Assembly (NCBI GenBank): GCA_900472395.1
Contig: UCHV01000007.1
Coordinates: 62,001 to 126,000 of the forward strand
DNA: 64,000 nt
Source of the DNA: Hyphomicrobiales bacterium
GTDB taxonomy: Bacteria > Pseudomonadota > Alphaproteobacteria > Rhizobiales > Rhizobiaceae
Direction: 5' to 3'
Part shown: positions 18,267-27,122 of the stretch, in pieces
Position numbering within the stretch: the first letter of the stretch is position 1
Layout of the letters: each line of letters opens with the position of its first letter
Notes under the pieces: model-generated
Told to the model about the DNA's origin: nothing
Databases searched by the model: none
The model's input: the letters and a program-made list of their open reading frames with translations, nothing else
Made by a program: the position numbers and the translations under genes

Positions 18267-19535
18267 ATGCTTCTGGGTGTTATCGCCGATGATTTCACAG
18301 GTGCGAGCGACATCGCAAATACCATCGCGAAGGGAACTCTACCCTATGGAGGCCTGAGGACGGCTCAGTTCCTCGGGGTTCCGACTTTGCGCGCTCCGAC
18401 CGATATCGAGGCCGGCGTGGTGTCGCTCAAGTCACGAACCATTCCCGCAAAACAAGCGGTGGAACAATCGCTGGCGGCCCTGCAATGGCTTCTCGAACAG
18501 GGCTGCAGGCAAATCGTCTTCAAATATTGCTCGACGTTCGATTCGACCAAAGACGGGAACATCGGCCCGGTCGGAGAGGCGCTCGCCGCAGCGCTGAACG
18601 TTCGTGGTGTGGTCGTATGCCCCGCCTTTCCCGGTGCAGGACGGACGATCTACATGGGCCATCTCTTCGTTCAGGACCGATTGCTCAGCGAATCCGGCAT
18701 GCAGACCCACCCGCTGACGCCCATGACAGACCCGGATATCCGGCGCTGGCTTGGTTATCAGACGACAGCGTCTGTCGGGCTGATCGCTCACCAGACGGTG
18801 TCGCGGGGCGCGGCGGCCATCAGAAAGGCTCTCGAGATTGCCCGCGCCGAACACACAATGATGATCGTGGACGCGATCTCCGATGCGGATCTCGCGGCAA
18901 TCGGCGAAGCCGTGGCGGATCACAAGCTGATCACCGGCGGATCGGGCATCGCCTCAGGCTTGCCCGCGAACTTCATCCGACAGGGACTTGCTGCTGGCAA
19001 TGTTGAGCGTTCGCTGGGGATCGATGGTCCGGAAGCCATTCTTGCAGGCAGCTGCTCCGGCGCGACCCGTGGCCAGGTGGACGTCCATAAAAGCAGGCAC
19101 CCGACCCTGCCCATCGACATAGACAGGGTCATGAAGGGGGAGATGTTGCCCGACGATCTGGTCGCGTTCATTCAGGCCAATCGCGGCAATGCACCGCTGG
19201 TTTATTCCTCAGCCACACCTGCCGATGTTCAGCGTATGCAGGCGAAATACGGGCGGGAAACCGTAGCCGAAAAGCTTGAGCATCTGTTCGCCGAGACCGC
19301 CCGCAAACTCGTCGATGCCGGCGTGACACGTCTTGTTGTCGCAGGCGGTGAAACGTCGGGGGCGGTCGTTTCCGCTCTCAATCTCGGCCCGCTCAAGATC
19401 GGTTCGGAGATCGATCCCGGCGTTCCGGTGCTTCTTTCCGGCGGTGAAAAGCCGATTGCTCTTGCGCTGAAATCCGGGAATTTCGGCGCGCCCGATTTTT
19501 TCACCAAGGCACTCGAAAGGCTGGCTGCACGATGA
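18267..19535 (+). CDS. otnK: 3-oxo-tetronate kinase (four-carbon acid sugar kinase, OtnK)
   Basis: A 422-residue member of the four-carbon acid sugar kinase (former DUF1537) family, which phosphorylates 3-oxo-tetronates for C4 acid-sugar catabolism. Family marks: LGVIADDFTGASDIAN at the N-terminus (substrate-binding DD), FKYCSTFDST, CPAFPGAGRTIYMGHLFV, GSGIASGLP and the C-terminal nucleotide-binding VVAGGETSGAV and LLSGGEKPIALALKSGNFG. The start ATG at 18267 has GGAAGGA six bases upstream. Its stop overlaps the otnC start by four bases (ATGA). The usual isomerase (otnI) and dehydrogenase (ltnD/dtnD) genes are absent nearby. Confidence 0.9.
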   Translation: MLLGVIADDFTGASDIANTIAKGTLPYGGLRTAQFLGVPTLRAPTDIEAGVVSLKSRTIPAKQAVEQSLAALQWLLEQGCRQIVFKYCSTFDSTKDGNIGPVGEALAAALNVRGVVVCPAFPGAGRTIYMGHLFVQDRLLSESGMQTHPLTPMTDPDIRRWLGYQTTASVGLIAHQTVSRGAAAIRKALEIARAEHTMMIVDAISDADLAAIGEAVADHKLITGGSGIASGLPANFIRQGLAAGNVERSLGIDGPEAILAGSCSGATRGQVDVHKSRHPTLPIDIDRVMKGEMLPDDLVAFIQANRGNAPLVYSSATPADVQRMQAKYGRETVAEKLEHLFAETARKLVDAGVTRLVVAGGETSGAVVSALNLGPLKIGSEIDPGVPVLLSGGEKPIALALKSGNFGAPDFFTKALERLAAR

Positions 19536-20167
19536 CCGATGAAACCAGGGTTCGCGACGATATCGCACGTCTCTCCCGTTCGCTTTTCGAACGCGGCTTT
19601 TCTGTCGGCTCGGCTGGAAACATAAGCGCGGCGGTCGATGATGGTATCCTGATGACGCCGACGAACTCGTCGCTCGGTTCCATAGATCCTGGGCGGATCA
19701 GCAAGCTCAGCCGCGACGGAAAACATATCTCCGGAGACAGGCCGTCAAAAGAAGTCTTCCTCCATAACGCGTTTTACGAGACACGCCCGCAAACCGGGGC
19801 AGTGGTGCACCTTCATTCCACCTATGCAACGGCGCTTTCCTGCCTGTCGGATGTCGATCCGGAAAACTGCATTCCGCCATTGACCCCTTATGTGGTCATG
19901 CGTGTCGGGCAGGTTCGGCTTGTCCCCTATGTTCGTCCTGGCGATGAAAGGGCGGGCGATCTCATCCGTGATCTCAAAGGGCAGCATGCGGCGGTGCTGC
20001 TCGCCAACCATGGGCCGGTTGTCACAGGGAAAGACCTGACGTCTGCCGTTTATGCCGCAGAGGAACTTGAGGAGACGGCGAAGCTTCTGGTGCTGCTTCG
20101 CGGCGCGCCGGTTCGGCTGCTGTCGCAAGCCAATGTCGACGAGTTGAAAACGGTCTTTGGTGCATGA
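19532..20167 (+). CDS. otnC: 3-oxo-tetronate 4-phosphate decarboxylase (class II aldolase family, OtnC)
   Basis: A 211-residue class II aldolase/adducin family protein. The zinc-ligand motif VVHLHSTYATAL and a second metal-ligand region LANHGPVV are present, with GSAGNISA near the N-terminus. Coupled by an ATGA overlap to the kinase gene, it is best read as OtnC, which decarboxylates the phosphorylated 3-oxo-tetronate to dihydroxyacetone phosphate. Related fuculose/ribulose-phosphate aldolases have the same fold, and the operon partner decides the call. Confidence 0.87.
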   Translation: MTDETRVRDDIARLSRSLFERGFSVGSAGNISAAVDDGILMTPTNSSLGSIDPGRISKLSRDGKHISGDRPSKEVFLHNAFYETRPQTGAVVHLHSTYATALSCLSDVDPENCIPPLTPYVVMRVGQVRLVPYVRPGDERAGDLIRDLKGQHAAVLLANHGPVVTGKDLTSAVYAAEELEETAKLLVLLRGAPVRLLSQANVDELKTVFGA

Positions 20168-20171
20168 TGGA

Positions 20172-20215
20172 TGCCGGCACTGACTGAGGACGATGCAGGG
20201 AGTGCCGGCAGTTTT
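20172..20215. terminator. Bidirectional terminator between otnC and the MFS gene
   Basis: A 10-base perfect inverted repeat, TGCCGGCACT (20172-20181) and AGTGCCGGCA (20201-20210), is followed by GTTTT on the plus strand. It lies exactly between two convergent stop codons, so it can end otnC and possibly the minus-strand MFS transcript. Confidence 0.65.
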
Positions 20216-21438
20216 CAAGCATCGGTTTTCGACATCATCCGGTTGGCGGCAGTAACGCCCAATACGAGCGCAACGCATGCGATTGCGAAGAAAGCGATCC
20301 AGCCGATGAAGGATACTGCCTGTGCCATGAGCATCAGCAGGATCAGGCCGAAGAACCGGCTGATGCCGTAGAGTGCCGCATAATCGGTCGCCGGCTGATC
20401 CGAATTTGCCCAACCGAGGATCATGGAGCAGGTTGCGACATAGATACCGCTGGAGCCGGCCGTCGCAGCGATTGCCCCGATAACGACCAGTGCCGTCTGA
20501 TCCCGCAAGGCCATCCCGGTTATGATCATCGCGACTGCTAACAGGCAGAACACGGTGAAAACGATTATGCTGCGAATGGCCCCATAGCGCCGCACCAGGA
20601 CAACAGACAGGCCGGTTGCCAGCAAGCTGCCGATGGGAGATGCGGTTCCAACAATGGTTCCGATCTGTTCGAGCGAAAGGCCGATATCGACAAGCATGAC
20701 CCGATTCAGGCCAAACAGCAAAACGACAGGCACGGTAATCACGGCAAGCGTGATCAGATGCCGACGGCGCTCAGTTCCACGAAACGCCTTGGCGAGGCTT
20801 GCTTTCACCGCATCCTGACTGTTTCCATTTTTGGCGGTATCCCGGTGCGTCTGGCTGAGGATGGGGATTGTCGACAACATTGTCAGGACTGCCATGATGC
20901 CAAAAATCGTCATCCAGCCGACGTGCTGGAAATAGGCCACGAACAAGCCGCCTCCGAAAATCGAACCTGTCGCCAGCGAGGCAACCTTGATGCCCCCGGC
21001 GATCGGTCGATCGGCCGGATCGACAGCTTGTGACGTCAGCGCATCGAGAGCGATGTCCATGGTTGCAGCGGCAAAGGCGATTGCCAGCGAAAGCGAGAAG
21101 ACTGCGCGCATGGACGTTGGGTCGGCATGTCCGAGTGCCGTCAGAAGGATGGCGGTCACCGTCTGCATCGCGACAATCCAGCAGATCTTCGGTGCCCGAA
21201 GGCCAGATCCAAAACGATCCAGGAGAGGCGCCCAGAGAAAGGTCAGGCCGAACGGCAGCAGAATGGCTGCCAACCATCCGAGGGCGCCGATCTCAATGCC
21301 TTGTGCACGCAGGATCGGTGGCAGGCCGGCCTGCAGCATACCGAAACTCACGCCAAAGGAGAGGTAAAGGCAGCCTATGCTCAGCAGGAGCCCGAAGGCT
21401 TTCGGTTTCGCTCGCTGCCGACCCTCAGAACTTGACAT
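20215..21438 (-). CDS. MFS permease, RhtX/FptX (AmpG-like) siderophore-transporter type
   Basis: A 407-residue, very hydrophobic protein with about 12 predicted membrane helices, beginning GLLLSIGCLYLSFGVSFGM and containing GWLAAILLPFGLTFLWAPLLDRFG and ATMDIALDALTSQAVDP. This pattern (D-x-x-x-D-A-L in a helix) matches the AmpG/RhtX/FptX group, single-protein inner-membrane importers of siderophores such as rhizobactin 1021 and pyochelin. The gene overlaps the upstream TonB-dependent receptor gene by 14 bases. The pair therefore forms a complete outer- and inner-membrane uptake route without an ABC transporter. The exact ligand is unknown. Confidence 0.75.
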   Translation of the reverse strand: MSSSEGRQRAKPKAFGLLLSIGCLYLSFGVSFGMLQAGLPPILRAQGIEIGALGWLAAILLPFGLTFLWAPLLDRFGSGLRAPKICWIVAMQTVTAILLTALGHADPTSMRAVFSLSLAIAFAAATMDIALDALTSQAVDPADRPIAGGIKVASLATGSIFGGGLFVAYFQHVGWMTIFGIMAVLTMLSTIPILSQTHRDTAKNGNSQDAVKASLAKAFRGTERRRHLITLAVITVPVVLLFGLNRVMLVDIGLSLEQIGTIVGTASPIGSLLATGLSVVLVRRYGAIRSIIVFTVFCLLAVAMIITGMALRDQTALVVIGAIAATAGSSGIYVATCSMILGWANSDQPATDYAALYGISRFFGLILLMLMAQAVSFIGWIAFFAIACVALVLGVTAANRMMSKTDA

Positions 21439-23602
21439 TGACGCCCATCCCCAAGGTTCGTCCCTGGCCGACGGTTACGGCTGCAACTCCCGGCCCGTAG
21501 TAGGTTCCCACCGCCTCGTAACGCTTGTCGAATACGTTGTTGGCGAAGGCGTAGATCCTGGCCCGGTCTCCATCCCATCCGATGCGGAGATTGCTGACGC
21601 CGTAGCTGTCCAGGTTGTAATTGTTGCCCACATCCGCCGCGCGACGATCGACGAACTGATAGGAACCACCAAGATAGAATTCACCGTCATCGATCCCGAT
21701 TTGTGAGGCGTCAATCCGATACTCCCCGCCGATCATGGCGGTAAATTCAGGTGCATTCGGCACCTGATTGCCGGATTTTGCGCCGGTCGGTGAGTTCAGC
21801 GGCACATTCTTCAACTCTGCATGGGTGTAGCCAATACTTCCCTGCAGGCTGAAAGCGGGCGTGATCTGGAGGCGAGCCTCGAGTTCGGCGCCATAGGTGT
21901 CAAAATCAAGAGCGGCAGTCTGATAGGTAAGCAGCGAGCGATTGAGGACATAAAGATGGCCGTCTCGCACATCGTTGTAGAACACCGAGCCATTCAGCAT
22001 CGCCCGGCCATCGAGCAGCGTCGATTTGAAGCCCGCTTCGTAACTCCAGCTTGTCGAAGTCGGGAAAAACGGCTCCGCTTGTCCTGCGGGCAGGTTGCTT
22101 CCATTCCACGGATATCCGCCACCGACAGCGCCGCGACCGATCGTGACATAGGTCATCATATCCTGAGACCAGTCATAGCTGAGGCCGGCATGGCCGGTGA
22201 TGAACGTATCCGAAAACGACGAATCCTGATCGAAGCCTGCGACCGTTCCGGCAAGGCCTGCTCCGACATAGCGATAGTCGGCGTCGGCCTTGAGATATGT
22301 GAGCCGCGCCCCGGCAAGCGCTTTCAGGTCACCGACAACCGGTATGGATATGTCGCCAAAGGCGGAATAGCTCGTCACGCTCAGGTCATTGTCCTGGCGG
22401 CCGCTAAAGACGGAGAAGTTCGGAAGTGTGAAATTCTCGCCGCTCGTATGGACGGTGGAAGCCGAGTGGAAAGCGTTGATGCCGGCCGTCCAGGCAGTCG
22501 GCTCACCTTCCGATGAAGATAGCCGGAACTCCTGATAATACCGGTTTTCGGCAATCTTGCCGAAATAGGCGTCCTTGCCGTCCACATCGAGCCCCGCGCG
22601 AGGGAGGCCGAGAAACTTGCTGAAAATCAGGCTGTCCGTCAGGTCCAGGCGCTGTTCGAAATCGTTTCGCTGGATGCTGGAGATCGAGGTGAAGCGGAAG
22701 GCGTCGAAGGCATGCTCTATCCGCAGCATTCCGCCAAAATCTTCGCGTTGGAAATCCGGTCGTGGATTGAGGCCGTCACAGGGAAAGCAGGGAGCGTCTC
22801 TCAGGACAAATCTGGGCTGGTTATCGTCCGACCGATTGTAGTTCATCGAAAACAGGATGTCGGTATCGCCGCCCGGCGTCAGAAGCAGCGAGCCTCTGGC
22901 CGCAGCTATGCTGCTCTTGCCGTCTTCTCCGCCCAGAACGGCATTGGTCACATCTCCGGCGCGCTGGTTGTAACGCACGGCCAATCGGCCAGCCAAAAGA
23001 TCGTCGATCAGCGTTTCGTTGACAACCAACTCACCTGTTCGCCAGCCATTCGTGCCAATCTCGGTCCCGATGGAAAGCTCATGACCGAACACCGGGCGGT
23101 TGGAGACGAAATTTATCGCTCCGCCTTGGGCGTTGAGCCCATAAAGCGTTCCCTGCGGTCCTCTAAGCACTTCGACGCGTGACATATCCAGGGTCGATGG
23201 CTGTATGCCATAGGCGGAAAGGGGGACTTCGTCGATGTTGTAGGAAATCGACGTATCGTTCGGCGAAAGCGGTGAAAAGGATCCGACGCCGCGAATGTTG
23301 CCGCTATTGGAATATTGGCCGCCCGAAGCGATGTAGTTGAAGTTAGGGACCTGCCGGGCAAGGTCGGCATTGCTCGATGCTGGGGACAGGCCTTCAAGAG
23401 CTTTATGATCGATGACACTGAGCGCAACGGGCACGTCCTGCGCGTCTTCGGGGCGTTTCTGAGCGGTAATGATGATGGGCTGTAAGGTGGTTTCCGCATG
23501 CTGCTCCTGCGCGTACGGGCTTTGCGTCAGTCCGCCCATAACAAAGGCGAGACTGCCGGCAGACAGAAAAAGTCGGGTTCGGGCCGCTTGCTTCGGTTTC
23601 AT
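21425..23602 (-). CDS. TonB-dependent outer-membrane receptor
   Basis: A 725-residue receptor with a signal peptide (basic start, LFLSAGSLAFVMGG, SPYAQ cleavage region), TonB box LQPIIITAQK, plug domain (DVPVALSVID, RVEVLRGPQGTLYGLNAQGGAINFVSNRP) and a beta-barrel ending in the aromatic VKF. The ATG at 23602 is chosen because it starts a good signal peptide and has GGAAAG upstream; the longer frame from 23647 would put 15 hydrophilic residues before it. The gene is translationally coupled to the RhtX-like permease, so a siderophore or similar metal chelate is the probable cargo. A TetR gene diverges from it, which suggests local control by a ligand. Confidence 0.9.
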   Translation of the reverse strand: MKPKQAARTRLFLSAGSLAFVMGGLTQSPYAQEQHAETTLQPIIITAQKRPEDAQDVPVALSVIDHKALEGLSPASSNADLARQVPNFNYIASGGQYSNSGNIRGVGSFSPLSPNDTSISYNIDEVPLSAYGIQPSTLDMSRVEVLRGPQGTLYGLNAQGGAINFVSNRPVFGHELSIGTEIGTNGWRTGELVVNETLIDDLLAGRLAVRYNQRAGDVTNAVLGGEDGKSSIAAARGSLLLTPGGDTDILFSMNYNRSDDNQPRFVLRDAPCFPCDGLNPRPDFQREDFGGMLRIEHAFDAFRFTSISSIQRNDFEQRLDLTDSLIFSKFLGLPRAGLDVDGKDAYFGKIAENRYYQEFRLSSSEGEPTAWTAGINAFHSASTVHTSGENFTLPNFSVFSGRQDNDLSVTSYSAFGDISIPVVGDLKALAGARLTYLKADADYRYVGAGLAGTVAGFDQDSSFSDTFITGHAGLSYDWSQDMMTYVTIGRGAVGGGYPWNGSNLPAGQAEPFFPTSTSWSYEAGFKSTLLDGRAMLNGSVFYNDVRDGHLYVLNRSLLTYQTAALDFDTYGAELEARLQITPAFSLQGSIGYTHAELKNVPLNSPTGAKSGNQVPNAPEFTAMIGGEYRIDASQIGIDDGEFYLGGSYQFVDRRAADVGNNYNLDSYGVSNLRIGWDGDRARIYAFANNVFDKRYEAVGTYYGPGVAAVTVGQGRTLGMGVNVKF

Positions 23603-23657
23603 TTTGATCTTTCCAGCGTTCTCAAAACATCGCAATGGCGCCTTCATAAATGCGGAC

Positions 23658-23671
23658 TGATCAATTGGTCA
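23658..23671. promoter_or_regulatory. Near-palindrome, candidate TetR operator
   Basis: TGATCAATTGGTCA is a 14-base near-palindrome (one mismatched pair) in the short divergent region between the receptor and tetR genes. Its position and size suit a TetR-family operator acting on both genes. No experimental basis. Confidence 0.4.
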
Positions 23672-23769
23672 ATGTACTAACTGGATAATTATAATCATGA
23701 ATGTTTAGGCGTTGCGGGACAATTCCGGGATGGGTAGTAAGGGGATGAAACGGCAGAAGGAAAAAAAAC

Positions 23770-24372
23770 GTGGCCGAGCTGCGACAGGTCTATACGTCGG
23801 TTGATGCTCGCGACCGCATCGTCGATGCGGCGCTCACAATCTTCGCCGAACTCGGTTATGCCGGCGCGACTATGCGGGTGATCGCACAAAAAGCCGGTGT
23901 ATCCTCCGGGCTTATCCACCATCACTTCAAGGACAAGGAAGGCCTGTGGAACCTCGTCGGCCAGCGTATCTCCGATGATTTTCTCGAGACCGTTTCCGAA
24001 GGCACTGATGTGGATGACGCGGCTGAGGCTCTGCGGCGCGTGATGGCAAATTACCAGAGATACTGGAGGGAGCATCCACAAGCGTTGCGGTTTCAGCTTT
24101 GGCGGGTCCTCGGGGCGCCGGAAGATGAACGCAAGGAACGATCAAAGCTGCTCAACCAGTTTTTCGTGCCAAAAGTGAAACGGGCTCAGGATGCCGGTGT
24201 TGTACGGAGCGATATTCCGGCGGGTCTGGCCATGCTGACGGTTGGCGGCCTGATGCAGTATTTCCTTCACAGCGACATCGAGACAAACGATGCCATTGAA
24301 GCGACCGGCGATCCGGTGCCTGATGACACCGAGATCCTCAACTATCTCCTAGGGCTGATAACCACCCCCTGA
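23770..24372 (+). CDS. TetR/AcrR-family transcriptional regulator
   Basis: A 200-residue regulator. The N-terminal helix-turn-helix (ARDRIVDAALTIFAELGYAGATMRVIAQKAGVSSGLIHHHFKDKEGL, in residues 13-58) is a standard TetR DNA-binding domain; the C-terminal ligand domain is not assignable. It starts with GTG at 23770, with AGAAGGA upstream. It diverges from the receptor-permease operon and is its likely repressor. It ends 22 bases from the convergent MFS gene. Confidence 0.88.
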   Translation: MAELRQVYTSVDARDRIVDAALTIFAELGYAGATMRVIAQKAGVSSGLIHHHFKDKEGLWNLVGQRISDDFLETVSEGTDVDDAAEALRRVMANYQRYWREHPQALRFQLWRVLGAPEDERKERSKLLNQFFVPKVKRAQDAGVVRSDIPAGLAMLTVGGLMQYFLHSDIETNDAIEATGDPVPDDTEILNYLLGLITTP

Positions 24373-24394
24373 CCATGATCGTGCAGTATGGCAG

Positions 24395-25639
24395 TTACGC
24401 CTTTGAGCCCGATGGGAGCGGCTGCCGATTGAAAACGAGGGGTATCGCGGTTGCCACAACCGGCAGGATCAAGGCTGCCCAGGCGACGCCATAGCCCCAA
24501 TAATCGACGACCAGCCCGAAGACATAAGGGCCTGCGGCCATCACCGCGAGGCAGATTGTCGAGGCGAAGGCAATCGTTGACGCGATTGAGCTCTTCGGGG
24601 CGCTTTCCGCGATTTGCAAAAGATACAACGGAAACCAGCCGATACCGAAAATTCCAAGCACGATAAGTGATGTCACGACCGCAATGATCGGCGAGCCGAC
24701 CGGAATGAGCGCCAATGCGGCGGCGGCACCGGCACCTGCCAACGAAACGATCCCGAAAGATCTGCCGCGAAATCCCGGCCACATCCGATCGCTCAACCAT
24801 GGCAGCACAATGCGCCCCGGGATTCCTGCAAGCTGCGTTGCCGCAAACAGGGATGCTGCCATGACAAGGCCTATCCCCATGCCATCGGCAAGGAAGCCGA
24901 TCATGTGGGCCGTGAACGTGAACTGGAATGCCGACATCGCGATGCCAAGGCGAAGGACCGGCCAAAATTGGGGATCCTGACCCACGGTGCGCACGAGGCT
25001 CGACAATGCCAGCGGGACCGATTTCGAAGACGACAGTTCGCCATCTTCTCGATAGAGGCCGAAAAACAGCAGGGCACCCAGAGCGGAAACGGCTGCACCG
25101 AGCCAGGCAGCGGCATGCCAACCAAAATGAACGGCAAGGAGGGGCAGCAATGCAGCCGCGATCATCGTTCCCAGCGGAACGGCAGCTTGTCGGAAGCCCG
25201 TTGCTATGCCGCGATGCGAAGGCGGGAACCAGCGCATGATCGCCCGTGTCCCGCCGGGCTGTACCGCAGCGTAGGTTCCTCCCAGGCAGGCCATGCAAAC
25301 GAGAAGAGAGACCAGATTATCCGCAAAAATTGCCGCCCCTGCCATGGCCGCTGCCATGCCGAGCATGGCAAGTCCGACAATTCTTCGCTCGCCATAGAGA
25401 TCGATCGCTTTGCCGAGCGAGAACATGGTGGCGATCTGAACTCCGTTCATGACCGTAACGGCGAGCGAAGCAGATGCGAGAGATACCCCGAAGGCCTCCC
25501 GCCAGAACGGCACAAGTATGTAAATGCCTTGCGAGACGAAAGAGCCCGCGGTTTGCGTTCCAACGGCGATCGCCAGAATGCCCCAGATACGCGGATCGAC
25601 ACCCGATGCGGGTGAGGGTGATGAGGGTAGGCGTGGCAT
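24395..25639 (-). CDS. MFS transporter
   Basis: A 414-residue protein with about 12 hydrophobic segments in the major facilitator pattern. The loop motif after TM2 is present as GKAIDLYGERRIVG, and RAIMRWFPPSHRGIATGFRQAAVPLG matches the TM4-5 region of MFS carriers for organic anions. A TGGAG ribosome site lies five bases before the ATG at 25639. It diverges from a LysR-type regulator, which probably controls it. The substrate is unknown. Confidence 0.85.
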   Translation of the reverse strand: MPRLPSSPSPASGVDPRIWGILAIAVGTQTAGSFVSQGIYILVPFWREAFGVSLASASLAVTVMNGVQIATMFSLGKAIDLYGERRIVGLAMLGMAAAMAGAAIFADNLVSLLVCMACLGGTYAAVQPGGTRAIMRWFPPSHRGIATGFRQAAVPLGTMIAAALLPLLAVHFGWHAAAWLGAAVSALGALLFFGLYREDGELSSSKSVPLALSSLVRTVGQDPQFWPVLRLGIAMSAFQFTFTAHMIGFLADGMGIGLVMAASLFAATQLAGIPGRIVLPWLSDRMWPGFRGRSFGIVSLAGAGAAAALALIPVGSPIIAVVTSLIVLGIFGIGWFPLYLLQIAESAPKSSIASTIAFASTICLAVMAAGPYVFGLVVDYWGYGVAWAALILPVVATAIPLVFNRQPLPSGSKA

Positions 25640-25731
25640 GCAAGCTCCAGGATTTGATATCGTCCGTGCATACAGCGCTGCGATACATGCCGTAATTTAG
25701 GGCTTGCACGTTTCAGCGATAACAGCTTGTT

Positions 25732-26595
25732 ATGGGTGTTATGCGCTCTCTTGATCCTGAAGCAGTTGAAGCTTTTGTCCTCGTCGCCGAAATGCAGTCT
25801 TTCACGCGAGCCGCTGGCGTGATGAATACGACGCAAGCGGCGATCTCGTTGAGATTGCGCCGGCTGGAAGAATTGCTGGGCACACGGCTCGTGGAGCGTA
25901 CGCCGAGACGAATTCGGCTTACGAGCGCTGGCGAGAGGTTCCTCGAACCGGCCCGCAAATACGTCAAGGCCGGGCGAGATGCGCTCGAAATATTCAAGAG
26001 CGAACCAGCGCGACTGGCAATCGGCATCACCCATCATCTGATCGGCGCGGGCCTGCCGCATCTCCTGCGGCTGGTCGGCGAACGGGAAACAGGCGTCACG
26101 CTCCACCTGCGTACAGGCGGAACGAGAACCTTGCTCGATCTCTACGATGCAGGTGAGCTCGATGCCATCGTGGTGTTGCGCCACGACGATGTTCGAAGAG
26201 ATGGAGAAACCCTTTCCCGCGAAGGTTTCGGATGGTTTTGTTCGCCCACCTTCAAGGTTCCTACCGATGTGCCTCTGCCATTGGTGCTTCAGCCGGACCC
26301 TTGCAACCTGAGAGCCATGGCGCTTCGGGCGATGGCGGCGGCAAAGCTTTCATGGCGTGAAGTCTTTGTTGGCACGGGTGCAGCGTCAGTCGGGGCAGCT
26401 GCCGAGGCCGGGATCGGTATCGCCTTGATGGCCAGAAGTGCGGCACCGGCCGGCCTTGTCGAAGTTCAGGATCACGCGCTTCCGCAACTGCCTCAATTGG
26501 ACGTCATGCTGGTTTCCAACATAACCGGTGAGCGCACCACAGCCGCTTTGCGTCGGATCTCGAAAGTCTTCCACGCTGGTGGCGCGGCCCCGTAA
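25732..26595 (+). CDS. LysR-family transcriptional regulator
   Basis: A 287-residue LysR-type protein. Residues 6-65 form the winged helix-turn-helix (AVEAFVLVAEMQSFTRAAGVMNTTQAAISLRLRRLEELLG), followed by the periplasmic-binding-like effector domain. It is transcribed away from the MFS gene, the usual layout for a LysR regulator and its target. Two ATGs are possible, 25732 and 25741; neither has a strong ribosome site. Its last codons overlap the frame of the adjacent remnant gene. Confidence 0.88.
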   Translation: MGVMRSLDPEAVEAFVLVAEMQSFTRAAGVMNTTQAAISLRLRRLEELLGTRLVERTPRRIRLTSAGERFLEPARKYVKAGRDALEIFKSEPARLAIGITHHLIGAGLPHLLRLVGERETGVTLHLRTGGTRTLLDLYDAGELDAIVVLRHDDVRRDGETLSREGFGWFCSPTFKVPTDVPLPLVLQPDPCNLRAMALRAMAAAKLSWREVFVGTGAASVGAAAEAGIGIALMARSAAPAGLVEVQDHALPQLPQLDVMLVSNITGERTTAALRRISKVFHAGGAAP

Positions 26596-26744
26596 CCGAA
26601 CACACGCGTATCGCGGTAGATGCTTTAATTGCTGGCGGTGCGGATGAGTCGCTGGCAAGAACTTTGGTTGCGCGATCTCTAGTCGAATTACGCGCGTCGG
26701 GTGTCAGGGGTCCTACAAGCATTCCTTGGAACAAAGGTAAGTAA
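26532..26744 (+). pseudogene. C-terminal remnant of an unknown gene (possible toxin end)
   Basis: An open frame without a usable early start runs from 26532 to a TAA at 26742-26744, directly abutting the next ATG. The part beyond the LysR gene reads RIAVDALIAGGADESLARTL, then a charged helix and SIPWNKGK at the end. That looks like genuine protein sequence, but it lacks its N-terminus. A gene end joined without a gap (TAA-ATG) to a small AT-rich gene is the usual effector-immunity layout, so it may be the last piece of a lost toxin gene. The family is not recognised. It could also be chance open frame. Confidence 0.35.
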
Positions 26745-27119
26745 ATGACTGACGATCTAAAAGCTTTCGGTGAGCTGCTCATCAAAGAGGTTCGTGATAG
26801 AACTATATCGGAATTTGATAAAATGGCTGCCGGATCCATGAGGTCCACGTCAGGAAAAAGAATTCACTCGATGATAATTAACTTCGAAGACGAGCAAAAG
26901 GAAATCATTAGAAATATTATTATTTATCAGATTGATGGGGCGATACACAACTTCTTATCGTTAATTGAGCAGCAAGGAGGAATAGATTTTCCGTTGTTTT
27001 TGAGCGGTGGAAAGTCAATTTCTGATTTATCTTTATTGAGTGATGGATTGTCTGGCGAACTTTACGGAGGCAATGGATGGATATTCAATTATTCTTCGAA
27101 TAAATATGGTTTGGAATGA
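26745..27119 (+). CDS. Small unknown protein, possible orphan immunity protein
   Basis: A 124-residue acidic protein of unknown family (MTDDLKAFGELLIKEVRD... ending NSSNKYGLE-like), with no signal peptide or membrane segment. AAAGGTAAGT upstream could act as ribosome site. Base use differs sharply from its neighbours: 26881-26940 is about one third GC by direct count, in a region otherwise GC-rich, which suggests recent transfer. It starts immediately after the stop of a C-terminal remnant and is followed by another small open frame. Size, charge, base use and position all resemble immunity genes of contact-dependent or T6SS toxins. This is inference from context, not homology. Confidence 0.6.
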   Translation: MTDDLKAFGELLIKEVRDRTISEFDKMAAGSMRSTSGKRIHSMIINFEDEQKEIIRNIIIYQIDGAIHNFLSLIEQQGGIDFPLFLSGGKSISDLSLLSDGLSGELYGGNGWIFNYSSNKYGLE

Positions 27120-27122
27120 GAT

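Noticed and set aside
18085..18267. Minus-strand 60-codon frame upstream of otnK
   Set aside because: No ribosome site, no homology, and it would begin on top of the otnK start.
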